From contig CALFGG010000062.1 of NCBI GenBank assembly GCA_937958235.1, forward strand, positions 1 through 17,025: a DNA stretch of 17,025 bases, given 5' to 3'. The position numbers and the translations under genes are program-made. This document shows, in pieces, positions 7,905 through 16,411 of the stretch (position 1 is the stretch's first letter; each line of letters begins with the position of its first letter). The DNA comes from an uncultured Candidatus Saccharibacteria bacterium (GTDB lineage: Bacteria > Patescibacteriota > Saccharimonadia > Saccharimonadales > Saccharimonadaceae). The notes beneath the pieces are model-generated. The model had not been told where the DNA came from, made no database searches, and saw nothing but the letters and a program-made list of their open reading frames with translations.

Positions 7905-7910
7905 AAGGGA
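7905..7910 (+). promoter_or_regulatory. Shine-Dalgarno site of the 918-residue membrane protein gene
   Basis: AAGGGA lies seven bases before the ATG at 7918 and supports that start over a second in-frame ATG five codons later. It is one of the ribosome binding sites found before internal operon genes here, in contrast to the operon-leading genes. Confidence 0.6.
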
Positions 7911-7917
7911 CAATAAG

Positions 7918-10674
7918 ATGAAAGAGTTGAAGATGAAGATAAAAGATTTTCTAAAAAACCACGGCGACAAGATTAAAGAATTTCTAAAAATATTTACAAT
8001 AGTCTTTGCCATCAATCTGTTCCTACTCTCTTTTGTAAACCTAATTACAAACGGAACAGAGACCGACGTGTTTTATGGTGGCGATACACCACGTGTACTG
8101 CAAGATATGACCATGCAAGAAGGTCTACATTATCGAACCTCAGTACATCCATTATTTGTAATATTAACGCAACCTTTTATAAGATTACTCGGAAGATTCA
8201 CTGGAGTAATTGTTGCTGCAGTAATTTTTGAGGCAGCCATCGGAGCACTGAGCGCAACATTATTCTACCGTTTTATGCAGAAGCTTGGAGTAAGTAAAAA
8301 AACCAGTTTAACTGCAACAGTTATTTTGACATTGTCCTTTACACAAGTAGCCTTTAATTCTATTTTCGAAACTTACGTATTTTCACAGTTTGGCTTAATA
8401 GTGATGTGGGTTATTGCGGCTGGTTTAATTGACAAAAAACTAGAGTTAAAAGATTATGCATTACTAGTAATCGCGGGAATTTTTAGCTTAGCTTTTACTT
8501 TAACTAATATTGTACAGTTCTTAATTTTACTTAGCATAATTATCTTTTTAAACAAAAACGTAAAATGCAAATTTATTAAATTTAGTTCGGTTCTCCTAGT
8601 CGTACTTTCGATTACCGTGATGTTAGCTGATATTCAAAAATCTTTTTGGCCATCTGCAAATAATTTCTTCACTTCGAGCATTAATGGTTTTTTGCTGGAT
8701 AAAAATTCTGAAGAATTTACATATATTGAAAGAACCTGGAGTATTAAACGTGTAATATTCCAAATGAACACCTCATTTGTATATCAATTCGGCCTACTAG
8801 GAGGTTTAATTCTAGAAAAAAATAATTTGATAAACGTGTTGGGACTAGCAAGCTTTGGGCTTTTTAGTTTAATCAATTTTTATTACTTCTTTGCTAAGCG
8901 AAAAATCTTTAAAGAAAAAATTTATTTCGCCTTACTTTTTGCCTATGGTTTTAATTTTGTATTACATATTTTCTATAATCCATACGAAAGTTTTCTGTAT
9001 GTGCTACATTACAATTTCTTAATTATTGCAATCTTGTTTTATATCTTTACGCATTTGGATGAAAAAACAAAATTTTTAAATTACGTGCGCGACTTCTTTG
9101 TAAAATACAAAATACAGACGATGACTACCTATATATTCCTACAGGTGATTGGTATTATAAAATATCTTCAAGAAGTTCACGTTAAATTTGGCTTCAAAGC
9201 AACAATGCCAAAATACATCCTAATATTAATCGTATTAAGCTTAGTAATTTTTGCGGCAGTAGTAATTAGGAAGGTAAAGTTCAAAGTAGTGGCTGGGGTG
9301 GTAATAGTTATAGTGAGCCTAATTGGATGGGTTTCATTCTCTGGTTATTTAAATCATCGTGAAATAAAAAATGTTGAAGCACTAGACAGAGCGGGGGTTG
9401 ATTATAAGCCATTTTTGAGAAATGATTTTACAAAACAAATGACGAATGAGTTAGCTGAGTATCTATATGAGCTTGATGTACCACTAAGAGCTCAGACATA
9501 TTTTATTCAAAAATATGAAATCAGCCACAAAAAGAATTCGGATTTCTTTAGTTTTGGCATGGGCGATCGTAAGAAGCTGATCTATAAAAAAGGTAAATTA
9601 ATTGACTTACAGACTAAGCAAACAGTTCGAAGTTTTGACTTTACCCACGAGATGATTATCCCAAACATGTACACCGTGTTATTACTTGACCAGGCTGGTA
9701 AAATTACAAGAATTTACGAAGATGAAACCGGCGTACATATTGAAAAAGGACGCATGGCGAGAATTTGGGAGGACTGGAATAATTACAACCAATGGGAAGA
9801 TGATAGACTTAATAATCGCGAAACGAAACTTGTTGAAAATATTACAACTGAAACTATTTCTACCAGCAAAAATAAGATTAATCTACCTAACTTTGAAGAA
9901 TCTAAAGTAGGTCGAATCCTAAAAGTTCTACATCAAGAAATTTTGGTGAATATTAACCAAGGAAAACCAAGAACAACATTAATGGCAAAAACAAATGAAT
10001 CTGGATTGTACCGGGAGGGTATGATGGCAGCTATGGTACTTGAAGAAACTAAGAATACTTGGCTGTTTGAAAATTGGATGAAACAGATTGGTTCTATTTA
10101 CGATTGTCGCAATAAACTAGAAAAAAATGAACCGAAATGCGTAGAGTCTGCAGATAATCCTGGCCAGTTACTTTATCTAATTGGCGCGATTACTAATAAT
10201 CGACAAGATTTGATAAATAAAATTCGTACTGAAGTAAAACAAAAAGCCATTGATGGAGAATTTACTGGTAAGGTTGATGAGGAAGAAATGGGTTACTATC
10301 CGACTGCCCTATTAATCAACGGGGGGAGAAAAAACAGGATTGAACTTGGATATGACTTTAATTTGGGAAAGCCTGATAAATACCTGGGATTAACTTGGTG
10401 GTTAAATGATTATAAAGAAGCCAAACATGGCAATATTGTAGATCCAATGCATCCGGCAAAAGAATGGGCGAGCGTACATCAAGAACCTGGTCATTATGGT
10501 TTGACGACAATTTTGGATGAAGCATACCCATTAACTTTTGATGGTGAATTAACCGAAGCTGAGGCGGAAGAACAAAAACTGATCAATGAACACTATAGTC
10601 ATGAGAAGGGGCCAAGACTATCTAGCATTTGGCATGCCTCTGAGATGTTTCTAATGTTAAATAATAGGGAGTAA
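7918..10674 (+). CDS. Large polytopic membrane protein, GT-C-like, with ~440-residue C-terminal domain of unknown type
   Basis: Not assignable to a named gene. Of 918 residues, the first ~475 hold about 11-13 hydrophobic segments, beginning at residues 21-42 after a Lys-rich, presumably cytoplasmic start. The first outer loop has YGGDTPRV (Asp56, Arg59) and then YRTSVHPLF (Arg73, His77). An acidic residue in the first loop followed by a His-Pro motif is characteristic of GT-C enzymes, which take sugars from polyprenyl phosphates outside the membrane. From about residue 475 a hydrophilic, mixed-charge domain follows, with helical segments such as REGMMAAMVLEETKNTWLFENWM near 700, NPGQLLYLIGAITNN and EPGHYGLTTILDEAYP near 856. 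It probably lies outside the cell. Its alternating helices could form an alpha/alpha toroid like some glycoside hydrolases, but no catalytic signature is recognised. It is the second gene of the operon, two bases before the next. Confidence 0.7.
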   Translation: MKELKMKIKDFLKNHGDKIKEFLKIFTIVFAINLFLLSFVNLITNGTETDVFYGGDTPRVLQDMTMQEGLHYRTSVHPLFVILTQPFIRLLGRFTGVIVAAVIFEAAIGALSATLFYRFMQKLGVSKKTSLTATVILTLSFTQVAFNSIFETYVFSQFGLIVMWVIAAGLIDKKLELKDYALLVIAGIFSLAFTLTNIVQFLILLSIIIFLNKNVKCKFIKFSSVLLVVLSITVMLADIQKSFWPSANNFFTSSINGFLLDKNSEEFTYIERTWSIKRVIFQMNTSFVYQFGLLGGLILEKNNLINVLGLASFGLFSLINFYYFFAKRKIFKEKIYFALLFAYGFNFVLHIFYNPYESFLYVLHYNFLIIAILFYIFTHLDEKTKFLNYVRDFFVKYKIQTMTTYIFLQVIGIIKYLQEVHVKFGFKATMPKYILILIVLSLVIFAAVVIRKVKFKVVAGVVIVIVSLIGWVSFSGYLNHREIKNVEALDRAGVDYKPFLRNDFTKQMTNELAEYLYELDVPLRAQTYFIQKYEISHKKNSDFFSFGMGDRKKLIYKKGKLIDLQTKQTVRSFDFTHEMIIPNMYTVLLLDQAGKITRIYEDETGVHIEKGRMARIWEDWNNYNQWEDDRLNNRETKLVENITTETISTSKNKINLPNFEESKVGRILKVLHQEILVNINQGKPRTTLMAKTNESGLYREGMMAAMVLEETKNTWLFENWMKQIGSIYDCRNKLEKNEPKCVESADNPGQLLYLIGAITNNRQDLINKIRTEVKQKAIDGEFTGKVDEEEMGYYPTALLINGGRKNRIELGYDFNLGKPDKYLGLTWWLNDYKEAKHGNIVDPMHPAKEWASVHQEPGHYGLTTILDEAYPLTFDGELTEAEAEEQKLINEHYSHEKGPRLSSIWHASEMFLMLNNRE

Positions 10675-10676
10675 CA

Positions 10677-12200
10677 ATGAAAACTGAGAATAACTGGCTG
10701 AACTTCTACAAGAAGGTTGATAAAACAATTTTATTACTCATTTATATCTTCTTAATGATACCAATTTTGATATGGCTATGGTTCTGGTTTAAAGTATATG
10801 TAGCAATTCCCTGTATGTTGGCTGCTATCTATGGACTAGTGATATTTTATAAAAGTATTCAGACTAGAACTTTAGAGGAATATAAAAAAATCTTTAATAT
10901 TAAAGTAATTACTTTAAGTTTAGTGATGATTCTGGGATTAAATATTATTTCAGGAGCAGGTGGTTTAATGTTTCAGAACTGGGATTATAATAGTCGAAAT
11001 GCTTTGCTTCATGATATGGTCAATCATAAGTGGCCGGTGAAGTATGATTTTGAAGCTGATTCTAAAGAAGCGAAATTTATCGGTTCAGAGCGAGGACTGC
11101 TATCCTATTATTTGGCTTGGTTTTTACCGGCAGCGGCAGTGGGTAAAATTAGTAAGAGTTATACAGTGGCTTCACTCTTTTTATTCTTCTATTTATATTT
11201 TGGAGTAGTGGCGATTTGCTATCTGATTTTTCGATTTTTTAAGAAAGCAAGTTTAAAAATTTTGTTAATCTTGATTGCGATAACAGGAGTTGATTTTCTA
11301 GCCTATTTCTTTGACCGATTATTAATTCGTGGAAGCTTTGAATTTCCTAACATGATCAATTACATTGACACACCATTACAGATGTTCTCCTTTCATGGTT
11401 TTTTCACGTATTGGTTTTGGGTTTTTCATCAAGCGATTCCAATTTGGATTGTCACTATGCTACTAATGAATAATAAAAATATAAAACTTTTTGGATTATA
11501 TTTATCACTTGCAGTAGCTTTTGCACCGCTACCCACGGTAGGCCTTTTATTAATAATGATACGTGAGCTAATAATTGATGTAAGAAAAGAGGGTTTTTCG
11601 GCGACTTTTAAGAAAGCTTGTTGTTTTGAGAATATTATTCCGGCACTAAGTGTTATACCAATTTTATTCCTATATAAACAAAACTCGAGTCCTGTGGGAT
11701 TAATGTTTTCTAGGACATATATTGTTCCTCTCAGAGAATATCTACTGTCTTATGTAGTTTATTTAGTGTTTGAAGTTTCGATCTTCTTGGCAATTCTAAC
11801 AAAGAAGAACAGAAGCACGGTGCTGTTTGCAATTATTTTATTAACGATTCTACCGCTCTTTTATCTTGGTGGAGGAGCAGATTTCGGCAATCGATCGACA
11901 ATACCAATTATGATTCTATTATTTATTGAGACCGTAAATTTCTATCTAGACAAGACGGTAAAGAAATATCGATTATGGATTGTGAATTTAATACTTTTAT
12001 TATCTCTTCCAACAAATGTAACGGAGATTAATCGTTCACTAGTATATACTTACAAACAAGCCTCGGTGTACCGTTTTGAGAGTGATGATTATGGTTCTCT
12101 GGCAAACTTCGAGCATAATGAATCAAAGGTTTTCATCAAGAATTTTATTACAAAATATGAAATGGGACAGAATTTCTTTACAAGATTTATACTAAAATAA
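10677..12200 (+). CDS. Polytopic membrane protein, GT-C-like, 507 residues
   Basis: An unnamed integral membrane protein with about 10-12 hydrophobic segments over nearly its whole length. The first two segments lie in roughly residues 18-60. The first large outer loop starts near residue 100 with NWDYNSRNALLHDMV (Asp103), followed by KWPVKY and, about residue 140, SERGLLSYYLAWFLPAA. This arrangement, an acidic residue then a Tyr-rich entry into the next helix, resembles GT-C transferases or oligosaccharide-modifying proteins. The final ~60 residues after the last span (NVTEINRSLVYTYKQ and on) are probably extracytoplasmic. The start is supported by AGGGAG (10666-10671) embedded in the end of the preceding gene, with only two bases between genes, so the two are likely coupled. 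A Wzy-like polymerase is an alternative reading, since these also have many spans and periplasmic loops. Confidence 0.68.
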   Translation: MKTENNWLNFYKKVDKTILLLIYIFLMIPILIWLWFWFKVYVAIPCMLAAIYGLVIFYKSIQTRTLEEYKKIFNIKVITLSLVMILGLNIISGAGGLMFQNWDYNSRNALLHDMVNHKWPVKYDFEADSKEAKFIGSERGLLSYYLAWFLPAAAVGKISKSYTVASLFLFFYLYFGVVAICYLIFRFFKKASLKILLILIAITGVDFLAYFFDRLLIRGSFEFPNMINYIDTPLQMFSFHGFFTYWFWVFHQAIPIWIVTMLLMNNKNIKLFGLYLSLAVAFAPLPTVGLLLIMIRELIIDVRKEGFSATFKKACCFENIIPALSVIPILFLYKQNSSPVGLMFSRTYIVPLREYLLSYVVYLVFEVSIFLAILTKKNRSTVLFAIILLTILPLFYLGGGADFGNRSTIPIMILLFIETVNFYLDKTVKKYRLWIVNLILLLSLPTNVTEINRSLVYTYKQASVYRFESDDYGSLANFEHNESKVFIKNFITKYEMGQNFFTRFILK

Positions 12201-12213
12201 GAAGGGAGAGATT

Positions 12214-13995
12214 ATGAAGAAATTTGAGAGACTATTAAAAATAATATACGGTACAGGATTGTTACTAATTGGCTTTATTGTAGTTGATGTACTGGTTTCA
12301 GTGATTCTCTTCTGCTTTAGGCTAAATATCTCGGTTATTAATTTTTGGTCCTCATTAATTATTACTTTAATTACCTTTACCTTGATCGGAGCAAAGAATA
12401 ATAAGTCACAGATAAATAAACTACTAAGTATTGGTTTATTCATAGTAATGTTGTTTGGAGCGATTTTTGTGGCTAGCAAGATTTATGACTCCTCCTATGA
12501 TGGAAATAGCTATCATAAGGGAGCGATTGGAATGATGGCACATGGATGGAATCCAGTTTATCAAACAGCGGAAGATTATAGTGATAATATTTTCCATATT
12601 CGAGGAGCTAAGATTTTTACCTGGATAGACCACTATCAAAATCTAAGTTGGATTTTTGGAGCTACAGTCTACCGTGTATTTGGGAATATTGAGACGGCAA
12701 AGTCACTGAATTTCCTATTGATTGGCGGAGCATTATTTATACTGATAAATTATTTTAAACGATTTAAATTTAAGAATTTACAAAGCATAGTCTTAGCTTG
12801 TGTAACAGTCTTTTCCCCAGTAGTGATTTCACAATTTTTCAGTTTCTACATCGACGGAAATCTAGCCATTGCCTTCTATATCTATATTGCAACGATTAGC
12901 TTGATCACTTTTGAGCTAATAAAAAATAGACGAATTACGGTTGACCTATTATTCATCTTCTTCTTTAGCATTTGTATTTTAGCTAATCTAAAACTAACTG
13001 GTATTCTATTGATCGCAGCTGGTATTCTACCACTGGCCATCTATTTGACTATCCTTATGGTACAGAAAAAAATTAAGGCTGCCGACTATTATAAGTTGTT
13101 TGGAATGACAGTATTTTCGATACTTTTCTCAATCTTAGTGATTGGAAGTACTAGCTATGTAAAAAATACGCTTACGATGAAGAACCCCTTCTATCCACTA
13201 CTTGGCGATAATCGCTCAGATATTATCACAACAATGCAACCTGCGGAATTAATGAATAAAAATCAGATTGAAAAACTATTGATTTCTGTGTTTTCAAGAA
13301 GTGATAATGTGCAGTTATATTCTTGGAAGGCACTTGAATATAAAATTCCACTAACTTGGAATAATGAAGAGATTAATAGTCTCAATATTACGGATACACG
13401 AATTGGCGGTTTTGGTATTTTCTATAGCTTTATCTTCATCTTAAGTATTGCAATAATTCTTGGTTACTTGATTACTGTTTTAAAAAATAAGAAGAAGACT
13501 GGGAGTGACGAGGCTATATATAAAATTATAATTAGTTGCGTCTTAATAAGTATTTTGCTTTATTTGGTATTACCTACGGAAAACTGGTGGGCTCGATACG
13601 CACCAAATATTTATCTACTAACCCCAATAGCCTTAGCGATCATATTAGGGCGAATGAACCAGAAGCCGAAAGATCATCTTGCGAAGATATTATCAGTAAT
13701 GCTTGTGGTAACTATTATCTTAAACCAATTACCATTTCTATATTTCAGAGCGATTACGCCAGGGAGTAACCGCATAGTTAAGACAGAGTTAATGGAAGCG
13801 AGAGCTTATGTTGAAAAGAATCCACAAAGTAAAGTAGTAATTAATAATCACTATATGGGCGTATTCTATAATCTTTTGGATCATAAAATCGTGAAGGCAG
13901 ACGGAAGTAATTTTGAGTTTCTAAAACGAGAAATCGACGACGAAGCAAAAGAAAAACATCCACATGTTTTCTTCTGGGGGAGAGCTTTATATTAA
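12214..13995 (+). CDS. Polytopic membrane protein, GT-C-like, 593 residues
   Basis: The last gene of the operon encodes a membrane protein with about 11-13 hydrophobic segments. Its first big outer loop begins near residue 93 with SSYDGNSYHKGAI (Asp96, His101), followed by HGWNPVYQ and later DHYQNLSWIFGATVYRVFG. This combination of an acidic residue, Tyr-His, Trp-Asn-Pro and a Tyr-containing entry to the next helix is a pattern I associate with bacterial GT-C-type proteins that use polyprenyl-phosphate sugars. A large loop around 320-400 (YPLLGDNRSD to LNITDTRIGG) and a ~75-residue tail after the final span, with VVINNHYMGVFYNLLDH, are probably extracytoplasmic. A GAAGGGAG ribosome binding site (12201-12208) sits five bases before the ATG. 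It is neither identical nor nearly identical to the previous gene product, so the three membrane proteins are not recent duplicates. Confidence 0.7.
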   Translation: MKKFERLLKIIYGTGLLLIGFIVVDVLVSVILFCFRLNISVINFWSSLIITLITFTLIGAKNNKSQINKLLSIGLFIVMLFGAIFVASKIYDSSYDGNSYHKGAIGMMAHGWNPVYQTAEDYSDNIFHIRGAKIFTWIDHYQNLSWIFGATVYRVFGNIETAKSLNFLLIGGALFILINYFKRFKFKNLQSIVLACVTVFSPVVISQFFSFYIDGNLAIAFYIYIATISLITFELIKNRRITVDLLFIFFFSICILANLKLTGILLIAAGILPLAIYLTILMVQKKIKAADYYKLFGMTVFSILFSILVIGSTSYVKNTLTMKNPFYPLLGDNRSDIITTMQPAELMNKNQIEKLLISVFSRSDNVQLYSWKALEYKIPLTWNNEEINSLNITDTRIGGFGIFYSFIFILSIAIILGYLITVLKNKKKTGSDEAIYKIIISCVLISILLYLVLPTENWWARYAPNIYLLTPIALAIILGRMNQKPKDHLAKILSVMLVVTIILNQLPFLYFRAITPGSNRIVKTELMEARAYVEKNPQSKVVINNHYMGVFYNLLDHKIVKADGSNFEFLKREIDDEAKEKHPHVFFWGRALY

Positions 13996-14023
13996 AATAA
14001 AAGCCCATGTGGGCTTTTATTTT
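13994..14023. terminator. Bidirectional rho-independent terminator between convergent operons
   Basis: A perfect 14-bp inverted repeat: AAAATAAAAGCCCA (13994-14007), a two-base centre, TGGGCTTTTATTTT (14010-14023), continuing into more T on the plus strand. Its left arm overlaps the TAA of the 593-residue protein gene, and the HAD gene ends 28 bases to the right on the other strand. A/T runs on both sides let it work in both directions. Confidence 0.9.
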
Positions 14024-14050
14024 TTAGAAGAGATAAATTTGGATATTAGT

Positions 14051-14599
14051 TTAAGACCAAGGACTAAGTTGATCCTTCTTAACAAGAAATGATTCTTTTG
14101 CTAAGAGTTTTAGTGGAGTGTCACTTTGATTATCTGAGTAGAATTGATTGATGGAGGCGTCTTGGTACTGCTTTTTAAAGCGAAGAACTTTTTCTTCACC
14201 ACGACAGTTTTCACCTGTAATCTTCCCTGTTTTAGGATTCATTTTAGTACCAATTAGAGAAATCTGAAGGCGATCTGTCATTTCTTTGAGAATGAACTCT
14301 GGTGATGCTGAAATAATAAGATCGTCTGGCTGTTTCTGCTTTAGGTACCATGGTTTAATTTTGGATTGATGTTGATCCCAAAAATTACTCAGGTCTAAAT
14401 TATGGATGGATCTTAGAAAGATAAAGAAACGCTGCTTAAATTCTTTACGACTAATAATTTTAGCCTTAAAAAGGAAAGCTGAAAAGACTTGGTATGGGAG
14501 ATAACCTAATAGGAGCGGCTCCTTTCGGACTTTATATCTCCAAAAATCTAAGGAAGCATCACCGTCATAGATAGTTTTATCAAAATCATAAACATTCAT
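14051..14599 (-). CDS. HAD-family phosphatase (HAD-IB/phosphoserine-phosphatase-like), candidate polyprenyl-phosphoribose 5-phosphatase
   Basis: A 182-residue small-molecule or lipid-phosphate phosphatase of the haloacid dehalogenase superfamily. All four motifs are visible: DFDKT at 5-9 with nucleophile Asp5 and acid/base Asp7, Ser97 in LIISASPE, Lys137 in RGEEKVLRF, and metal-binding Asp156 and Asp160 in YSDNQSD. A helical cap of about 80 residues lies between motifs one and two. The gene starts two bases after the UbiA stop codon begins its last triplet, leaving a one-base gap, with only a weak ribosome binding site, so coupled translation is likely. Its position right behind a phosphoribosyl-lipid synthase suggests it removes the 5-phosphate from polyprenyl-phosphoribose phosphate. 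HAD domains adjacent or fused to this type of UbiA protein occur in other bacteria. The substrate is inferred from context only. Confidence 0.85.
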   Translation of the reverse strand: MNVYDFDKTIYDGDASLDFWRYKVRKEPLLLGYLPYQVFSAFLFKAKIISRKEFKQRFFIFLRSIHNLDLSNFWDQHQSKIKPWYLKQKQPDDLIISASPEFILKEMTDRLQISLIGTKMNPKTGKITGENCRGEEKVLRFKKQYQDASINQFYSDNQSDTPLKLLAKESFLVKKDQLSPWS

Positions 14600-14600
14600 A

Positions 14601-15461
14601 TTAGAGCCTAATGATTACCATTAAATAACCGACAAAGATAAGCCCCATAAGAGCAAGATGTTTATTCTTCATGATAACATCAGCTGGATCACCATATTTA
14701 TCCTTTTCAGCAGTGTAGATGTAAGAAATCATGAGAATAATGAGAAGAGGGACGCTAATGAGATAGAGATCACGATGAGAATTATTAGCATTGATGCACC
14801 ATTCAGTATAAAAAACAATGATTAACATCAAGAACATATTCATAATAGATTTGAGATAATCGGCATTGTATTTTTTGAGAACAGCTCTGGTTTGACTACC
14901 GGTCTTGGTGATTTCATTATAGCGTTTCGAAATACCTAGATAAAAGGCGCCGGACATAACAACTAGGTAAAGTAGGGCGGAGATAGCAATATTGGTGAGA
15001 CTACTACCAAGGAAGAGACGAATAAGGAAACCTGAGGCGAGAATCGAAACATCAATGATTGGAATATTTTTAAGACCAAGAGAGTAAAATAGATTAAGAA
15101 AGAAATAAGCTACAATGAGCGCAATAGAGACCCAAGAAAAATGAAAAATTAATGAAATAACAGTGGCTAAGATCAGAAGGACGGCCAAGGTAATCCAGGC
15201 CTCTTTTTTAGTGACGGCACCACTGGCCAGCGGGCGATTTTTCTTAACTGGATGTAAACGATCTTTTTCAATATCTTTATAGTCATTAATAATATAAATT
15301 GAAGAGGCAACCAAACAGAAGACGAAGAAGCCGGCAATACAACTACGAAAATCTTGAAAGGTGAGGTTGCGAAGTCCAAAAATTAATGGAAGGAAGATTA
15401 GAAGATTTTTGATTGAATGTTTTGGGCGAAGAAGCTTGATGATGTTCTTAATTTTTTGCAT
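14601..15461 (-). CDS. UbiA-family polyprenyl-phosphate phosphoribosyltransferase (DPPR synthase type)
   Basis: This integral membrane enzyme is predicted to transfer 5-phosphoribose from PRPP to a polyprenyl phosphate, as Rv3806c does in mycobacteria when making decaprenyl-phosphoribose phosphate. The 286 residues contain the expected start LRPKHSIKNLLIFLPLIFG at 11-29, the first Asp-rich motif NDYKDIEKD at 59-67 followed by RLHPVKKNRPLASG, and the second conserved motif YSLGLKNIPIIDV at 126-138. About eight to nine membrane segments are visible, and the length fits the family. The basic residues after the first motif favour the phosphoribosyl donor type over quinone, heme or chlorophyll UbiA proteins. 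Its place directly behind prs, which makes PRPP, strongly supports this. An AGGGA ribosome binding site (15467-15471) overlaps the prs stop and precedes the ATG. Confidence 0.88.
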   Translation of the reverse strand: MQKIKNIIKLLRPKHSIKNLLIFLPLIFGLRNLTFQDFRSCIAGFFVFCLVASSIYIINDYKDIEKDRLHPVKKNRPLASGAVTKKEAWITLAVLLILATVISLIFHFSWVSIALIVAYFFLNLFYSLGLKNIPIIDVSILASGFLIRLFLGSSLTNIAISALLYLVVMSGAFYLGISKRYNEITKTGSQTRAVLKKYNADYLKSIMNMFLMLIIVFYTEWCINANNSHRDLYLISVPLLIILMISYIYTAEKDKYGDPADVIMKNKHLALMGLIFVGYLMVIIRL

Positions 15462-15469
15462 ATGATTCC

Positions 15470-16405
15470 CTATTTATGACTAAAAATTTGATAAATATTT
15501 TCGGCAAGAATTTCTGAAATATCAATAAAGTCAACCTTAGTAAGTTCTGGCTTAACAGTGAGAGTGTTAGTCACAATAATTTTGTCAATATCCTCTTTAC
15601 TGAGATTCTCATAAGCGTTACCGCTAAAAACTGGATGAGTAGCCATGACGCTGACATGGTTTGCGCCTTTTTCTTTAAGGGCAGCGGCAGCATGACAAAT
15701 GGTACCTGCGGTATCAATCATGTCATCGATAATGATAATATTTTTATCTTTTGGGTCACCAATAATATTCATGACCTTGCTCTTATTTTTAACGTAACGG
15801 TTTTTATCAATAATAATAACATCATTACAGTGAACTAGGTCAGCGATCTTGCGAGCACGCTTAACACCACCAGCATCCGGTGAAGCAATAGCAAAAGAAT
15901 CTTTTTTATAATGTTTTTCGATATAGGCGGCAAATTGCTTTTCTAGGGTGATATTTTCGATGGTCATATCAAAGAAACCTTGAGTTTGGGCGGAATGCAG
16001 ATCAATAGTAATAACGTGATTAACGGCAACAGAATGTAAGATATCAGCGATAACTTTTGAGCTGATTGGAGTATTAGGTTCGGCCATACGATCTTGACGG
16101 GCATAACCAAAATAAGGGATGACTAGATTAATGCTCTTGGCAAAACCACGTCTTGCGGCATCGGCTAAAAGTAAAACTGGAAAAAGGTGCTGATCAATGG
16201 GAGGATTGGTAGATTGAATAATAAAGACGTCTTTCCCTCGAATATCGTCGAGAATCTGAACGTGAACTTCTCCATCACTAAAAGTATCCGAAGTACGGTT
16301 TGCCAATTTAAGACCAAGGTTGTCGGCAATTTTTTGCGAAAGAATCTGGTCGGTTCCGGATATTAAAATACAGTTTTTTAAGCAAGATTTATCTACCTTC
16401 ATCAT
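15470..16405 (-). CDS. prs: Ribose-phosphate pyrophosphokinase (PRPP synthase)
   Basis: Prs transfers pyrophosphate from ATP to ribose-5-phosphate, giving PRPP in the cytoplasm for nucleotide synthesis and, here, probably also for the UbiA-type enzyme encoded eight bases downstream. The 311 residues match class I synthases. Visible signatures are FSDGEVHVQI at 42-51, the ATP-loop YARQDR at 101-106, DLHSAQ at 135-140 with the metal-binding His, SPDAGGVKRARKIA, and the PRPP loop IDDMIDTAGTI with Asp227, Asp228 and Asp231. Allosteric type cannot be judged. The N-terminus begins with two consecutive ATGs. The first is six bases from a TGCTATAAT box, so a leaderless start is expected. No Shine-Dalgarno sequence is present. 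It heads the operon prs-UbiA-HAD, which runs to the shared terminator at 13994-14023. Confidence 0.96.
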   Translation of the reverse strand: MMKVDKSCLKNCILISGTDQILSQKIADNLGLKLANRTSDTFSDGEVHVQILDDIRGKDVFIIQSTNPPIDQHLFPVLLLADAARRGFAKSINLVIPYFGYARQDRMAEPNTPISSKVIADILHSVAVNHVITIDLHSAQTQGFFDMTIENITLEKQFAAYIEKHYKKDSFAIASPDAGGVKRARKIADLVHCNDVIIIDKNRYVKNKSKVMNIIGDPKDKNIIIIDDMIDTAGTICHAAAALKEKGANHVSVMATHPVFSGNAYENLSKEDIDKIIVTNTLTVKPELTKVDFIDISEILAENIYQIFSHK

Positions 16406-16411
16406 GCTTTA

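Noticed and set aside
7725..8015. A minus-strand open frame spanning the junction of the fusion and the 918-residue protein gene, rich in Phe and Leu.
   Set aside because: It is antisense to Lys-rich coding sequence, which reads as Phe/Leu in reverse. No supporting start site.
7918..13995. Impression that this operon is more A/T-rich than the galE region, suggesting separate transfer.
   Set aside because: Only eyeballed. Hydrophobic membrane proteins naturally favour T-rich codons, so it is not evidence of transfer without a codon-usage calculation.
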